A DNA stretch of 14,902 nt from JBBIGV01 sp037447335 (GTDB lineage Bacteria; Bacteroidota; Ignavibacteria; Ignavibacteriales; Ignavibacteriaceae). Positions 1 through 8,024 of this stretch are shown one piece after another. A program made the translations under genes and the position numbers. The stretch spans positions 1 to 14,902 of the forward strand of contig JBBIGV010000078.1 of assembly GCA_037447335.1 (NCBI GenBank), read 5' to 3'. The notes under the pieces are model-generated. The model worked only from the letters and a program-made list of their open reading frames with translations. It ran no database searches and had not been told where the DNA came from. Positions within the stretch are counted from its first letter, which is position 1. Every line of letters begins with the position of its first letter.

Positions 1-51
1 CGGGTAAAACATAAGGACATTTTGTTTGAAACTCAATCTTAATCGTTAGCT

Positions 52-98
52 AACCCTCAACGTTATCAGCGGGAAGCAGCACGCTAACGTTGAAGGTT
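52..98. repeat. Imperfect long inverted repeat downstream of the cytochrome gene
   Basis: Arms at 52-65 and 85-98 pair at 13 of 14 positions (one C-A mismatch at 56/94) around a 19-base loop. The core arm is TCAACGTTA. A 10-base palindrome, GTTAGCTAAC, lies at 45-54 and overlaps the left arm, and GTAAAAC at 4-10 is matched by GTTTTAC at 96-102. This much symmetry in about 100 non-coding bases suggests a structured element: a second terminator, a palindromic repeat unit, or the end of something lying left of the window. There is no run of T next to the stem, so it is not a clear rho-independent terminator. Function unknown. Confidence 0.5.
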
Positions 99-104
99 TT
101 ACAT

Positions 105-133
105 AAAAAAGGCTGCCCGATTGGACAGCCTTT
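105..133 (-). terminator. Rho-independent terminator of the multiheme cytochrome gene
   Basis: On the minus strand the stem AAAGGCTG / CAGCCTTT is extended by an inner CC/GG pairing, with one mismatch between the two blocks. The 3' arm runs straight into six T residues (the A run at 105-110 on the plus strand). It lies about 30 bases past the TAA stop of the cytochrome gene (165-167), the expected place and orientation for an intrinsic terminator of that transcript. Confidence 0.85.
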
Positions 134-146
134 ATGACTAGATCAG

Positions 147-170
147 AAATAAAAACAGTTGTTTTTATTT
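147..170. repeat. AT-rich perfect hairpin over the cytochrome stop codon
   Basis: AAATAAAAAC and GTTTTTATTT form a perfect 10-base inverted repeat around the 4-base loop AGTT. The right arm includes the TAA stop of the cytochrome gene (minus strand, 165-167). It contains only one G-C pair, so the stem is weak. It may assist the stronger terminator at 105-133 or protect the transcript 3' end. Its role is inferred. Confidence 0.35.
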
Positions 171-2534
171 CAGCAGCACCATCTTACGGGTTTGTCTGAA
201 ACTTCTATCACCGTTAACAGCGCTTGCTTCAATTGAGTAGAAGTAAACTCCGGATGAAAGTGAACTTCCTATATCCGATGTGCTGAAAATAATACTGTGA
301 TTACCAGCTTGTTGTGTTCCTTTCACAAGTTCTTTTACAAGCTGTCCGGTAATGTTATAAACTGAAATCTTTATATTACTTTCATAAGGAAGCGAATAGT
401 TTATAGTTGTACTCGGATTGAACGGATTTGGATAGTTCTGAGAAATAGAGTAGCTCTTTATGCTTTCGAATTCTACTTCAATTTCTTTTGAATACTCAAA
501 TGAACCGTCAAAATCAATCTGCTTCAGTCTGTATTTAATAACACCTGAAGGAGGATTATGACCGAGATCATCCACATACGAATAATTATTCGATTCAGTT
601 GTTGTTCCTTTTCCGTTGATGAATGCAACAGTGCTCCAGCTTCCTGAAGTATTCCTTTGTACTTCAAAGCCATGGTTGTTTGTCTCAGTCGCAGTTATCC
701 AGTTTAACTCAACAGCAGTGCCGGTTATAACGGCATTGAAAGAAACTAGTTGTACAGGAATTACACCTCCTATTGCAAGAATCGATTTCGTGAGTACATC
801 AAAGACGAACATCGGATTGTGCATACCCTTGCTTCCATCAGAGTCTATCATCCTGTAATTGAAGTATGCCTTCCTAATACCGTGATCGTTAAGGTCTCTG
901 ATCAACTGCCACGAAACAGAATCAATCCCTGCCGGCGGCAATGCTATTCTTAAAAGTTTTGTTAAGCCATCAAGTTCTTTCGGAATGCTTTCAATTACAC
1001 CATTAGCATCATGGTCGAAGGTTGCCATAAAATCATCCCATTTGGTTTTATTTGCTCCATGGCATGGCACACAATTCTTAACATGGTAATAGTTTGTTTC
1101 AGGGTTGTAGAGTGCGAATGTGTGTCCGCCTACTTTATCTCTGTTAACGTTGCCTGTGTCCGGTGTAGCAGCCATATGGCAACCAAGGCATGAATTATTA
1201 ACAGCAAATTTATGATTTCCACTTAAGTACGGACTACCGAACTCTGCAGCATTCTTACCAAGCAATACATCTGCCTGAACAGAGTAATGCGGACCCCAGT
1301 GAACACTTGTAACCTGAGTTAAGGTATACCTTACATTATCTCTTCTGCCCTTATGGCAATTAAAACAAAACTGACCTGTACCGCCTTCAGTGTACATATA
1401 ACCATTTGCAAGTGTATCAGATCCCGCCGGAGTATAACGAAGTGAGCCCGGATTTGAGTTGCCGTGCGGATCATGACATGTTGCACAGGTGATCTTTGTT
1501 TGACGGGCGCTCGTCCATCCTGTAGTATTTGTAATCTGCCCTTTAGTGAAATTTATGAAACCCTGTCCATCATGGCACCTGATACAGTTTTGCAGATTGT
1601 TATTCTGTGATGCAGTTCCCTGTGCGAAGGAATTGCTCCAGAGAGCTTCTGAATGTAAAGAGTTTTCCCATTGTGCGTACTTATTATAACGCCATGGCAG
1701 GTCGTGGCATTGACCGCATGTTCCGGAGAGGGGAGTGATCTGGATTTTTGCAGCACTACCTCCCTGAGTATGCTCACTGCCCGGTCCGTGACACATTTCG
1801 CAGCCTATTGTAGCGTGTTGAACAAGACCCTGGTATTGAGTTTTTAACGTATCCCACTTTCCTGTGTTTGGAGGTCCTTGCCAAACCCAGCCAAGCTGCG
1901 CGGCAACATCATCAAAACCATTATTTGCTGCAGCAATATTGTGGTCCGTTCCGGTAGTATGACACTTGAAACAGTTATTACCAAATGAAGCCGGTCCGGT
2001 TGTAATATTTTTCTTTAACGTAATACCATGGCTTGACACTTTCCATCGATTAAAAATTTCTACAAATTCCGGATGATTTTGGTGGCAGGTCATGCAGTTT
2101 GGATATACAGTTGGAATACCCTCAAAGTTACCCACGCCAACATAATTAGATGAGATGATTGTTTTGGTTGTGTCATGCGATCCGGATGCAGTTGTGATTG
2201 ATAGTCCTACCGTATAGGTACCTTTCAGATCCGGCACGAATTGGACCCATGTCGGATTGATTATTTCTATCTGAGTAATCGAACCCGAAGGTTTTGTGAG
2301 TAGTGTGAATGTTGCTGTCAGGATGGGTTCATTATTCCCGATATTCAGTGCTGATAAATATACATATGTTTTATTCGGGACAATGTCTAACCCTGACGAT
2401 ACAGAATTGGTTGTAATCCCGAGAGTTGTAAGTTTATGCGGGGTTACAGCTTCTGTAACGATTTTTGCTCTTTGCGCCAACGTAAAGTTGGTTATTAGAG
2501 CAAAAATTATTATTAATTGTAAAATTGTTTTCAT
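165..2534 (-). CDS. Secreted nine-heme cytochrome c with T9SS C-terminal sorting domain
   Basis: This 789-residue protein has nine CXXCH heme c attachment motifs, with first cysteines at residues 147, 188, 245, 273, 317, 350, 390, 449 and 488. A signal peptide (residues 1-20, predicted cut before Gln21) is followed by an Ig/PKD-like beta domain at about 35-130, before the hemes. Past the last heme are an acidic D-x-D-x-N-G loop at 507-515 that could bind calcium, a KGMHNP segment, a beta-rich domain at about 590-690 and a T9SS sorting domain at about 700-789 containing YPNPFNPST. Many isolated histidines (HWGPH, GGHTF, LHSEA contexts) are plausible distal heme ligands. Local GPGSEH and TCHDPHG patterns resemble cytochrome c554/c3-like multiheme families; no CXXCK site is seen, so it is probably not a nitrite reductase. 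I infer an electron-transfer protein exported by Sec, carried across the outer membrane by T9SS and held at the surface. AAGGG lies 7 bases before the ATG. It is transcribed divergently from purM and ends at a terminator at 105-133. The redox partner is unknown. Confidence 0.9.
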   Translation of the reverse strand: MKTILQLIIIFALITNFTLAQRAKIVTEAVTPHKLTTLGITTNSVSSGLDIVPNKTYVYLSALNIGNNEPILTATFTLLTKPSGSITQIEIINPTWVQFVPDLKGTYTVGLSITTASGSHDTTKTIISSNYVGVGNFEGIPTVYPNCMTCHQNHPEFVEIFNRWKVSSHGITLKKNITTGPASFGNNCFKCHTTGTDHNIAAANNGFDDVAAQLGWVWQGPPNTGKWDTLKTQYQGLVQHATIGCEMCHGPGSEHTQGGSAAKIQITPLSGTCGQCHDLPWRYNKYAQWENSLHSEALWSNSFAQGTASQNNNLQNCIRCHDGQGFINFTKGQITNTTGWTSARQTKITCATCHDPHGNSNPGSLRYTPAGSDTLANGYMYTEGGTGQFCFNCHKGRRDNVRYTLTQVTSVHWGPHYSVQADVLLGKNAAEFGSPYLSGNHKFAVNNSCLGCHMAATPDTGNVNRDKVGGHTFALYNPETNYYHVKNCVPCHGANKTKWDDFMATFDHDANGVIESIPKELDGLTKLLRIALPPAGIDSVSWQLIRDLNDHGIRKAYFNYRMIDSDGSKGMHNPMFVFDVLTKSILAIGGVIPVQLVSFNAVITGTAVELNWITATETNNHGFEVQRNTSGSWSTVAFINGKGTTTESNNYSYVDDLGHNPPSGVIKYRLKQIDFDGSFEYSKEIEVEFESIKSYSISQNYPNPFNPSTTINYSLPYESNIKISVYNITGQLVKELVKGTQQAGNHSIIFSTSDIGSSLSSGVYFYSIEASAVNGDRSFRQTRKMVLLK

Positions 2535-2841
2535 AAAATAACCCTTGAATTAAGTGGTGCCTGACTTAGTCAAATAGTGTTCCGCAACTAATAAACATAA
2601 TAGTTTTAAGATCTTGATAAATTGTTTATAGTTAAAAATATAGATTCTTTTTCTTAAGAATGGATCAGGAAAAGATTCTCATATTTGAGAGAATAACTGC
2701 GTGAATGATTAAATTCTCAACGTAATTATTGAGGTTTTTGGAATGTTGACTTGTGTAAACCAATTATTTGGATTTCTGTTTTTGTTTGTTTTAAGCACAA
2801 ATAGTAATTTTAAATCGGAATTAACTTAACTCGGAATAAAG
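2535..2841. promoter_or_regulatory. Divergent intergenic region between the cytochrome gene and purM
   Basis: These 307 bases lie between two divergent genes, must hold both start regions, and have no convincing ORF. Visible structure: TGACT-T-AGTCA at 2562-2572, a short dyad 27 bases before the cytochrome start that could be an operator; a 10-base palindrome TTCTTAAGAA near 2651-2660; and a 6-base stem ATTCTC/GAGAAT at 2675-2680 and 2689-2694. On the purM side a TTGACT at 2746-2751 resembles a -35 hexamer but has no good -10 at the right distance. I found no clear match to the Bacteroidetes -33 TTTG / -7 TAnnTTTG promoter pattern on either strand. Promoter function is inferred from gene arrangement only. 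Confidence 0.45.
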
Positions 2842-3837
2842 TTGGATAATACTTACAAATCAGCCGGCGTTGATATTGAAGCCGGTGATGAAATTGTTAA
2901 AAGAATTAAATCTCACGCTCGTTCGACTTTTAATTCAAATGTGCTTTCTGATATCGGGCTTTTTGGCGCTTTTTATCAGCTTGATACTTCTTACCTCGAA
3001 AAACCTGTGCTCGTCTCCAGCGTGGATGGGGTTGGCACAAAACTGAAAATTGCTTTCGCTGCCGGCAAACATGATACTGTTGGTCAATGCCTCGTAAACC
3101 ATTGTGTTAATGACATTGCAGTTTGCGGTGCTAAACCTCTTTTCTTTCTTGATTATCTTGCATTCGGAAAACTTAATCCGGATGTAGCCGAACAAATAAT
3201 TAAGGGTTTTTCGATTGCATGCAAAGACAATAAATGCGCTTTAATCGGAGGCGAGACTGCAGAAATGCCCGGACTGTATGCTGAAGATGAATATGATATG
3301 TCAGGAACGATAGTTGGAATTGTTGATAAGAATAAAATTATTGATGGAAAGAGTATTTCTTCAGGAGATTTACTGATTGGTTATCAGTCGAACGGTTTGC
3401 ATACAAACGGCTATTCCCTGGCACGAAAAATCCTTCTGAATAAATTTGATGTCCAAACTTATTTTGATGAACTTGGTTTAACGCTTGGTGATGAACTGCT
3501 CAGAATTCATAAATCATATTTGAATTTAATTCAATCTCTTATTGAAAAAGTTAAAGTGAAAGGATTTTCACATATTACAGGTGGAGGGATAATCGGCAAC
3601 ACTAAAAGAATTATTCCTGAGGGTCTGAGCCTGAAAATTGACTGGAATTCATGGGACATTCTTCCTGTCTTTAATCTGATCCAAAAAACCGGTAATATAT
3701 CGGTTGAAGAGATGAGAAATGTTTTTAATCTTGGTATCGGACTAATTGCTGTTATTAGTAAAGAAGACGTTAACTCTGCACTCGAATTTTCTGAACAGGC
3801 AGGATTCCCGGGTTTGGTGATTGGGGAGGTTATTTAA
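2842..3837 (+). CDS. purM: Phosphoribosylformylglycinamidine cyclo-ligase (AIR synthetase)
   Basis: PurM carries out the fifth step of de novo purine synthesis in the cytoplasm, the ATP-dependent closure of FGAM to aminoimidazole ribotide. Family signatures are seen in order: YKSAGVDI at 5-12, DGVGTKLK at 62-69, NDIAVCGAKPLFFLDYLA at 90-107, GGETAEMPG at 136-144, DMSGTIVG at 152-159, NGLHTNGYSLAR at 184-195 and HITGGGIIGN at 244-253. The 331 residues are close to the usual length of about 340. The start is TTG at 2842. No ATG lies upstream before an in-frame TAA at 2827-2829, and this start gives the conserved short N-terminus before YKSAGVDI. Family members often continue HITGGG with an EN-x-PR motif; here it reads IGNTKR, a modest variation. 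It is first in a plus-strand run and ends 35 bases before the lipoprotein gene. No other purine genes are nearby. Confidence 0.97.
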   Translation: MDNTYKSAGVDIEAGDEIVKRIKSHARSTFNSNVLSDIGLFGAFYQLDTSYLEKPVLVSSVDGVGTKLKIAFAAGKHDTVGQCLVNHCVNDIAVCGAKPLFFLDYLAFGKLNPDVAEQIIKGFSIACKDNKCALIGGETAEMPGLYAEDEYDMSGTIVGIVDKNKIIDGKSISSGDLLIGYQSNGLHTNGYSLARKILLNKFDVQTYFDELGLTLGDELLRIHKSYLNLIQSLIEKVKVKGFSHITGGGIIGNTKRIIPEGLSLKIDWNSWDILPVFNLIQKTGNISVEEMRNVFNLGIGLIAVISKEDVNSALEFSEQAGFPGLVIGEVI

Positions 3838-3872
3838 TCCGGCTTATTCATAAAATTAGTTAAGTAAGAATT

Positions 3873-4415
3873 ATGAAAACTAAAAAAATATTTTTCAGGA
3901 CAAATTTACAGCTGCTTGTTGTGTTTACACTGGCTGCATTTCTTTATAACGGGTGCGATAAAGGTATCGCTCCCGAACCTGAAATTCCAAAAGAAGAACA
4001 AGCGGGCTTTTCAGGCAAAATAACTTTTTTAGGTCAATGGCCTGATGGCGTACAACGCACGCATCTTGTAGTTTTCGAAAACCCGCTTCTTTCTGCTGCG
4101 GATTTTAATGTATTTAATCTGAAATTTGTCGGTCCGGAAATTCCATATGGAACAACAGAGTTCAATTATAACTCGGTTGATTCTTTTTATGTTGAGATCG
4201 GAGCAGGTGAATATGCATATGTTGCGGTTGCACAATCAAAAGCTGAAGAACTTTCTCTCAATCGCGTGGATTGGTATGTAGTAGGAGTATATTATGCAAA
4301 TAATGATACCACCCAACCGGGTAAATTGGTAATTCCGGAAAAAACTCTTGTTAAAGGAATAGATATAATTTGTGATTATGAAAATCCGCCTCCACAGCCG
4401 CCCGGCGGTGAATAA
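3873..4415 (+). CDS. Small predicted lipoprotein of unknown function
   Basis: This 180-residue protein has a lipoprotein signal: basic MKTKK, a hydrophobic stretch at about 12-25, and a lipobox ending LYNGC, with Cys28 as the predicted lipidated residue. The mature part starts with a Pro/Glu-rich linker (about 33-43), continues as a beta-rich domain (FSGKITFLGQWP at about 46-57, then YVEIGAGEYAYVAVAQ near 106-121) and ends in a Pro/Gly tail. The middle part recalls prealbumin/CarboxypepD-like beta sandwiches but I cannot assign a family. It sits 25 bases before the TonB-dependent receptor gene, so the two are probably co-transcribed. An accessory surface or periplasmic lipoprotein for that receptor is plausible but inferred from position only. 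Confidence 0.75.
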   Translation: MKTKKIFFRTNLQLLVVFTLAAFLYNGCDKGIAPEPEIPKEEQAGFSGKITFLGQWPDGVQRTHLVVFENPLLSAADFNVFNLKFVGPEIPYGTTEFNYNSVDSFYVEIGAGEYAYVAVAQSKAEELSLNRVDWYVVGVYYANNDTTQPGKLVIPEKTLVKGIDIICDYENPPPQPPGGE

Positions 4416-4440
4416 CAACTTAAATTTCTGATAACTGATT

Positions 4441-6630
4441 ATGAGAATGAACAAACCAATCTTTCTGCTTGTCTTTTTAATTGCATGTGTTGAACTGTTT
4501 CCACAGACATTCAGCATAAGCGGAAAAATTACAGATGTTAACGGAAAGCCAATTCCGGGTGTTAATGTTATTGTTCGCGAAACCAAAACTGGCGCAGCTT
4601 CAAATGCGGATGGATATTATATCATCAGTGATCTTAAACCTGCCGGCTATACAATAGAGTTTTCTGCAATAGGTTTTAAAAAATTCAGAAGAGCCGGAGT
4701 AAAATTGACAGAAGATTTTATTCTTAACGTTACGCTTCAGGAAACACCAATTCAAACCGAACAAGTAGTTGTTACCGCTGCTAAACACGAACAGAACATC
4801 TCCGATCTTCCGGTAAGCGCCGGGATTATCAACTCTGACTTAATTTCGAAAAGGAACATTACAAATCTTGAGCAGGCTTTGCGATACGTACCCGGAATTA
4901 ATTTAACTGGTGACCAAATAAGTATTCGCGGTTCAAGCGGTTACAGCAGGGGAGTTGGTTCAAGAGTTCTGCTTGCTGTTGATGGCATTCCATTTTACAC
5001 CGGAGATACCGGCGAAACTATCTGGGAGGTTATACCTGTTACTGAAATTGAACGCGTTGAAATTATTAAAGGCGCTGCAAGCTCACTTTATGGCTCAACT
5101 GCTATCGGCGGTGTAATAAATGTGTTAACCCGACCAATCCAGGATAAGCCTGTTACTTATGTTAAGAGCCTTGGCGGTTTTTACAGTAAACCTTCCTATT
5201 CAGAATGGGACTGGTCTGATAGAACAAGATTTTTTAACGCGCTTACGCTTGCTCATTTAAATAAAACAGGTGATTTCGGAATTTCTGCTTCCTTTACCAG
5301 GCTTGAAACTGAAGGTTACAGACAAAGCGGTTTTAATAAAAAGTATATTGGCTTTTTAAAAGCGATTTATGATTTTTCTCCGGCTTCATCTTTATCATTA
5401 CTTGTAAATACATTAAATAAGCGCGGCGGCAGTTTTATTTACTGGAAAGATTCGCGTAACGCGCTTGTTCCGCCGGATGAAAACCAGGGTCAAAGAACTG
5501 CTACTAACCGCTATCTGTTTGGTTCGATTTACAAAAATCTTTTGAGTGATCAATTGCTGTTAAACATCAAAACAAGTTATTACAGAACAAGCTGGTCTGA
5601 AAATTCAGAAACGGGAATCGAATCAACATCTCATTTAGTAAGAGGCGAAATCCAAACTGATTGGAGTATTTCAGAAAGATTCCTATTTATTTCAGGTATT
5701 GAAGGAATTGGTTCCAAAGTAAATTCAAATATTTTCGGAAACCCGGATGCTTTAAGTGCAGGCGCATATACACATGGCGAATTGAAATTTGATTTTCCTC
5801 TGCTTCTTTCCTTCGGTGCGCGGGTTGATTATGGCAAATTAGATTCTCTTAAAGGATCTGGCGCTTTTTCTCCTAAAGTCGGATTAAACTATAAATTAAC
5901 CGAAGAGTTTGTCTTTCGTTCTTCATTTGGTTCGGGATTCAGAGCGCCCTCGCTTGCAGAAGCTTTCACTTCTACAACTTTCAGCGGTATTACTGTTAAA
6001 CCAAATCCTAAACTTAAATCTGAACGAAACTTTACATTTGAAGTCGGTTTTAACTATAAACCTCTGCAGGAACTGAACTTTGATTTATCAGTTTTTCAAA
6101 ATGAATATTATGATTTTATTGAAGCATCAATTGATCCGACTGATGGACTGGTAGTTTTTGATAATGTTACACGTGCAAGAGTTCAGGGGCTGGAATATCA
6201 GAATACTTTTTATTTGTTTGATGCTTCACTGATTCTTAATTCTGGTTATACCTACCTGTGGAGCCGCGATATTGAAAGAAACAAAGCGCTGAAATACAGA
6301 CCGCGCCATCTGTTTTACGGCAGCATTGATTATAATTTAAACAAGCTGATCTCTTTAGGTGAAGAATTTATTATCGGCAGTGATTTCAGGTTCTGGAGCA
6401 GAGTTGAAGAAATTGACGATGAGCTTGCACAATTTGTTAAAGATGCTCACCTGCGCGTTCCGGTTTATGTGCTTGACCTGCGCGCTTCTTACAGTTTCCC
6501 GGTCTTTAATTTCCCTGTAAGATTTTCTTTTGCAGCTAATAACGTTTTAAATTACAATTATATTGAACTTATCGGTAATTTAGCACCTGTAAGAAATTTT
6601 TCTCTTAGTATAGAATTTTATTTACAATGA
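4441..6630 (+). CDS. TonB-dependent outer-membrane receptor with CarboxypepD-reg-like N-terminal domain
   Basis: This 729-residue protein is a gated outer-membrane barrel for energised uptake. A signal peptide covers about residues 1-22. A carboxypeptidase-regulatory-like beta domain follows at about 24-102 (SGKITDVNGKPIPGVNV through DGYY and GY-TIEFSAIGFK). The TonB-box-like segment TEQVVVTA is at 106-113. The plug domain at about 118-232 contains LRYVPGI, ISIRGSSGYS, VDGIPFY, IERVEIIKGAASSLYGSTAIGGVINVLT. The rest is a 22-strand-type barrel rich in aromatic alternating strands and ending in FSLSIEFYLQ, a typical aromatic barrel C-terminus. Size and plug suit iron-siderophore, vitamin or metal receptors, but no substrate can be read from sequence. 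Two start codons are possible, Met1 and Met3 (4441 and 4447); either gives a workable signal peptide. It follows the lipoprotein gene by 25 bases and precedes the TatD fusion by 16. No adjacent SusD-like gene is seen, arguing against a glycan-uptake SusCD pair. Confidence 0.93.
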   Translation: MRMNKPIFLLVFLIACVELFPQTFSISGKITDVNGKPIPGVNVIVRETKTGAASNADGYYIISDLKPAGYTIEFSAIGFKKFRRAGVKLTEDFILNVTLQETPIQTEQVVVTAAKHEQNISDLPVSAGIINSDLISKRNITNLEQALRYVPGINLTGDQISIRGSSGYSRGVGSRVLLAVDGIPFYTGDTGETIWEVIPVTEIERVEIIKGAASSLYGSTAIGGVINVLTRPIQDKPVTYVKSLGGFYSKPSYSEWDWSDRTRFFNALTLAHLNKTGDFGISASFTRLETEGYRQSGFNKKYIGFLKAIYDFSPASSLSLLVNTLNKRGGSFIYWKDSRNALVPPDENQGQRTATNRYLFGSIYKNLLSDQLLLNIKTSYYRTSWSENSETGIESTSHLVRGEIQTDWSISERFLFISGIEGIGSKVNSNIFGNPDALSAGAYTHGELKFDFPLLLSFGARVDYGKLDSLKGSGAFSPKVGLNYKLTEEFVFRSSFGSGFRAPSLAEAFTSTTFSGITVKPNPKLKSERNFTFEVGFNYKPLQELNFDLSVFQNEYYDFIEASIDPTDGLVVFDNVTRARVQGLEYQNTFYLFDASLILNSGYTYLWSRDIERNKALKYRPRHLFYGSIDYNLNKLISLGEEFIIGSDFRFWSRVEEIDDELAQFVKDAHLRVPVYVLDLRASYSFPVFNFPVRFSFAANNVLNYNYIELIGNLAPVRNFSLSIEFYLQ

Positions 6631-6646
6631 TCTTTAAGGGGAACTT

Positions 6647-8008
6647 ATGTTTATTGATACACACGCACATTTGTTTTATGAAAATTATAATGAAGACCGC
6701 GAGCTTGTAATCCATCGTGCTGCTTCTGAAGGTGTTCATTCAATTCTTGTTCCGGCAACAGACCTGAAAACTTCCGAGTTCGTATATGAACTTGTTAAAA
6801 AGCATGAGTTTATTTACGGCGCGGTGGGTGTTCATCCTCACGAAACAAAAGACTGGAACAAATCTTTGCTGCCAAAAATTGAAACTCTTTCCAAACATGA
6901 ACGAATAGTCGCAATAGGTGAAATAGGACTGGATTATCATTATGATTTCTCTCCTCGTGAAAAACAAATTGAAGCTTTCCGTGATCAGATAGAGCTTGCT
7001 CTTAAGCTTGAGCTTCCCATCATCGTTCACAATCGTGAATCGGATGATGATATGATGGAAATTATCCGTTCGTACTGCGGCAGCGGTTTAAAAGCACAAT
7101 TCCATTGCTTCAATGGCTCTCTTGAGCATGCACACGAGCTTATAAATATGAATCACTTAGTTTCTTTTACCGGCAATATAACTTTTAATAATGCTGATTC
7201 TTTGAGGGTCATAATTGCTAATATCACTCTTGATAATCTGCTGCTTGAAACAGATTCCCCGTTCATGGCACCGATTCCTTACAGAGGAAAACGAAATGAG
7301 CCGTCTTATGTAAAATATGTTGCAGAAAAAATTGCCGAAATTCACAAACTGCCTGTTGAAGAAATTGCGCGTATAACAAGCTTTAACGCCTTCAAACTTT
7401 TTGGTATAGGTAAAGTGCAGGATACAAGTTACACTTACCAGATCGGTGAATCCTTATATGTTAATGTTACAAACAGATGCAATGCTGATTGTGTTTTCTG
7501 CCAGCGGAAAAAAGATACGCTTATACATGGATACAATCTGAAAATGAGTAAGAACGAAGAACCATCCGCAGAAGTTTACATTGATGAGATCGGTGATCCG
7601 CTTCGCTATAAGGAAATTGTCTTTTGCGGTTACGGCGAACCAACAATAAGATGGGATGTTGTTAAGAAGGTCGCTAAATATGTTAAAGAGTGCGGCGGTG
7701 CTACACGACTTAACACAAACGGGCATGGTAATTATATTAACAAGAGAGATATTACTCCCGAATTGAAAGGATTGATTGATACGGTTTCTGTCAGCCTTAA
7801 TACTGCTGACCCGCGCCAGTATGCCGAACTTATGCGCCTTGAAACAAGGATGTTCAATGAGATGATCAACTTCGCTAAAAACTCAAAAAAATATGTTGAA
7901 CGGGTTGTTATGTCCGTTGTTTCTCTGGATTCGGTAAATGTTGAACGCGCAAAGCAGGTAGTTGAAGAAAAAATCGGCGCTGAGTTCAGAATCCGGCAAT
8001 ATTTCTAA
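6647..8008 (+). CDS. TatD-family metal-dependent nuclease fused to a radical SAM domain
   Basis: This 453-residue protein joins two domains. Residues 1-255 are a TatD-type TIM-barrel metal hydrolase (DNase-like): DTHAH at 4-8 (ligands His6, His8), GEIGLDYH at 91-98 (Glu92), IVHNR at 126-130 (His128), QFHCF at 151-155 (His153) and ETDSPFMAP at 201-209 (Asp203). After a short linker (about 256-268), residues 269-453 form a compact radical SAM domain with CNADCVFC (Cys278, Cys282, Cys285) for the 4Fe-4S cluster, a CGYGEPT motif at 327-333 and LNTNGHGN at 355-362. A radical SAM family that occurs beside TatD genes is known; here both are one polypeptide. The reaction of the radical SAM part is unknown. 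All expected catalytic residues of both domains appear present and the reading frame is uninterrupted across the join. AAGGGG lies 6 bases before the ATG, a fair ribosome binding site. It begins 16 bases after the receptor gene and ends 16 bases before the PBP4 gene. Confidence 0.93.
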   Translation: MFIDTHAHLFYENYNEDRELVIHRAASEGVHSILVPATDLKTSEFVYELVKKHEFIYGAVGVHPHETKDWNKSLLPKIETLSKHERIVAIGEIGLDYHYDFSPREKQIEAFRDQIELALKLELPIIVHNRESDDDMMEIIRSYCGSGLKAQFHCFNGSLEHAHELINMNHLVSFTGNITFNNADSLRVIIANITLDNLLLETDSPFMAPIPYRGKRNEPSYVKYVAEKIAEIHKLPVEEIARITSFNAFKLFGIGKVQDTSYTYQIGESLYVNVTNRCNADCVFCQRKKDTLIHGYNLKMSKNEEPSAEVYIDEIGDPLRYKEIVFCGYGEPTIRWDVVKKVAKYVKECGGATRLNTNGHGNYINKRDITPELKGLIDTVSVSLNTADPRQYAELMRLETRMFNEMINFAKNSKKYVERVVMSVVSLDSVNVERAKQVVEEKIGAEFRIRQYF

Positions 8009-8024
8009 ATTCCGATAGAACAAT

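Noticed and set aside
45..102. Possible integron attC site at the left edge, with AGCTAAC and GTTTTAC as outer boxes around a bulged stem.
   Set aside because: The boxes fit the RYYYAAC/GTTRRRY consensus poorly (one mismatch on the left, two on the right) and are not complementary to each other. No integrase or cassette gene is seen.
616..1193. Plus-strand ORFs opposite the cytochrome gene.
   Set aside because: They are antisense to a strongly supported heme-motif gene, overlap one another and show no protein features of their own.
2746..2775. Sigma-70-like promoter with TTGACT upstream of purM.
   Set aside because: No reasonable -10 hexamer lies 16-18 bases downstream, and this bacterial group usually uses a different promoter pattern.
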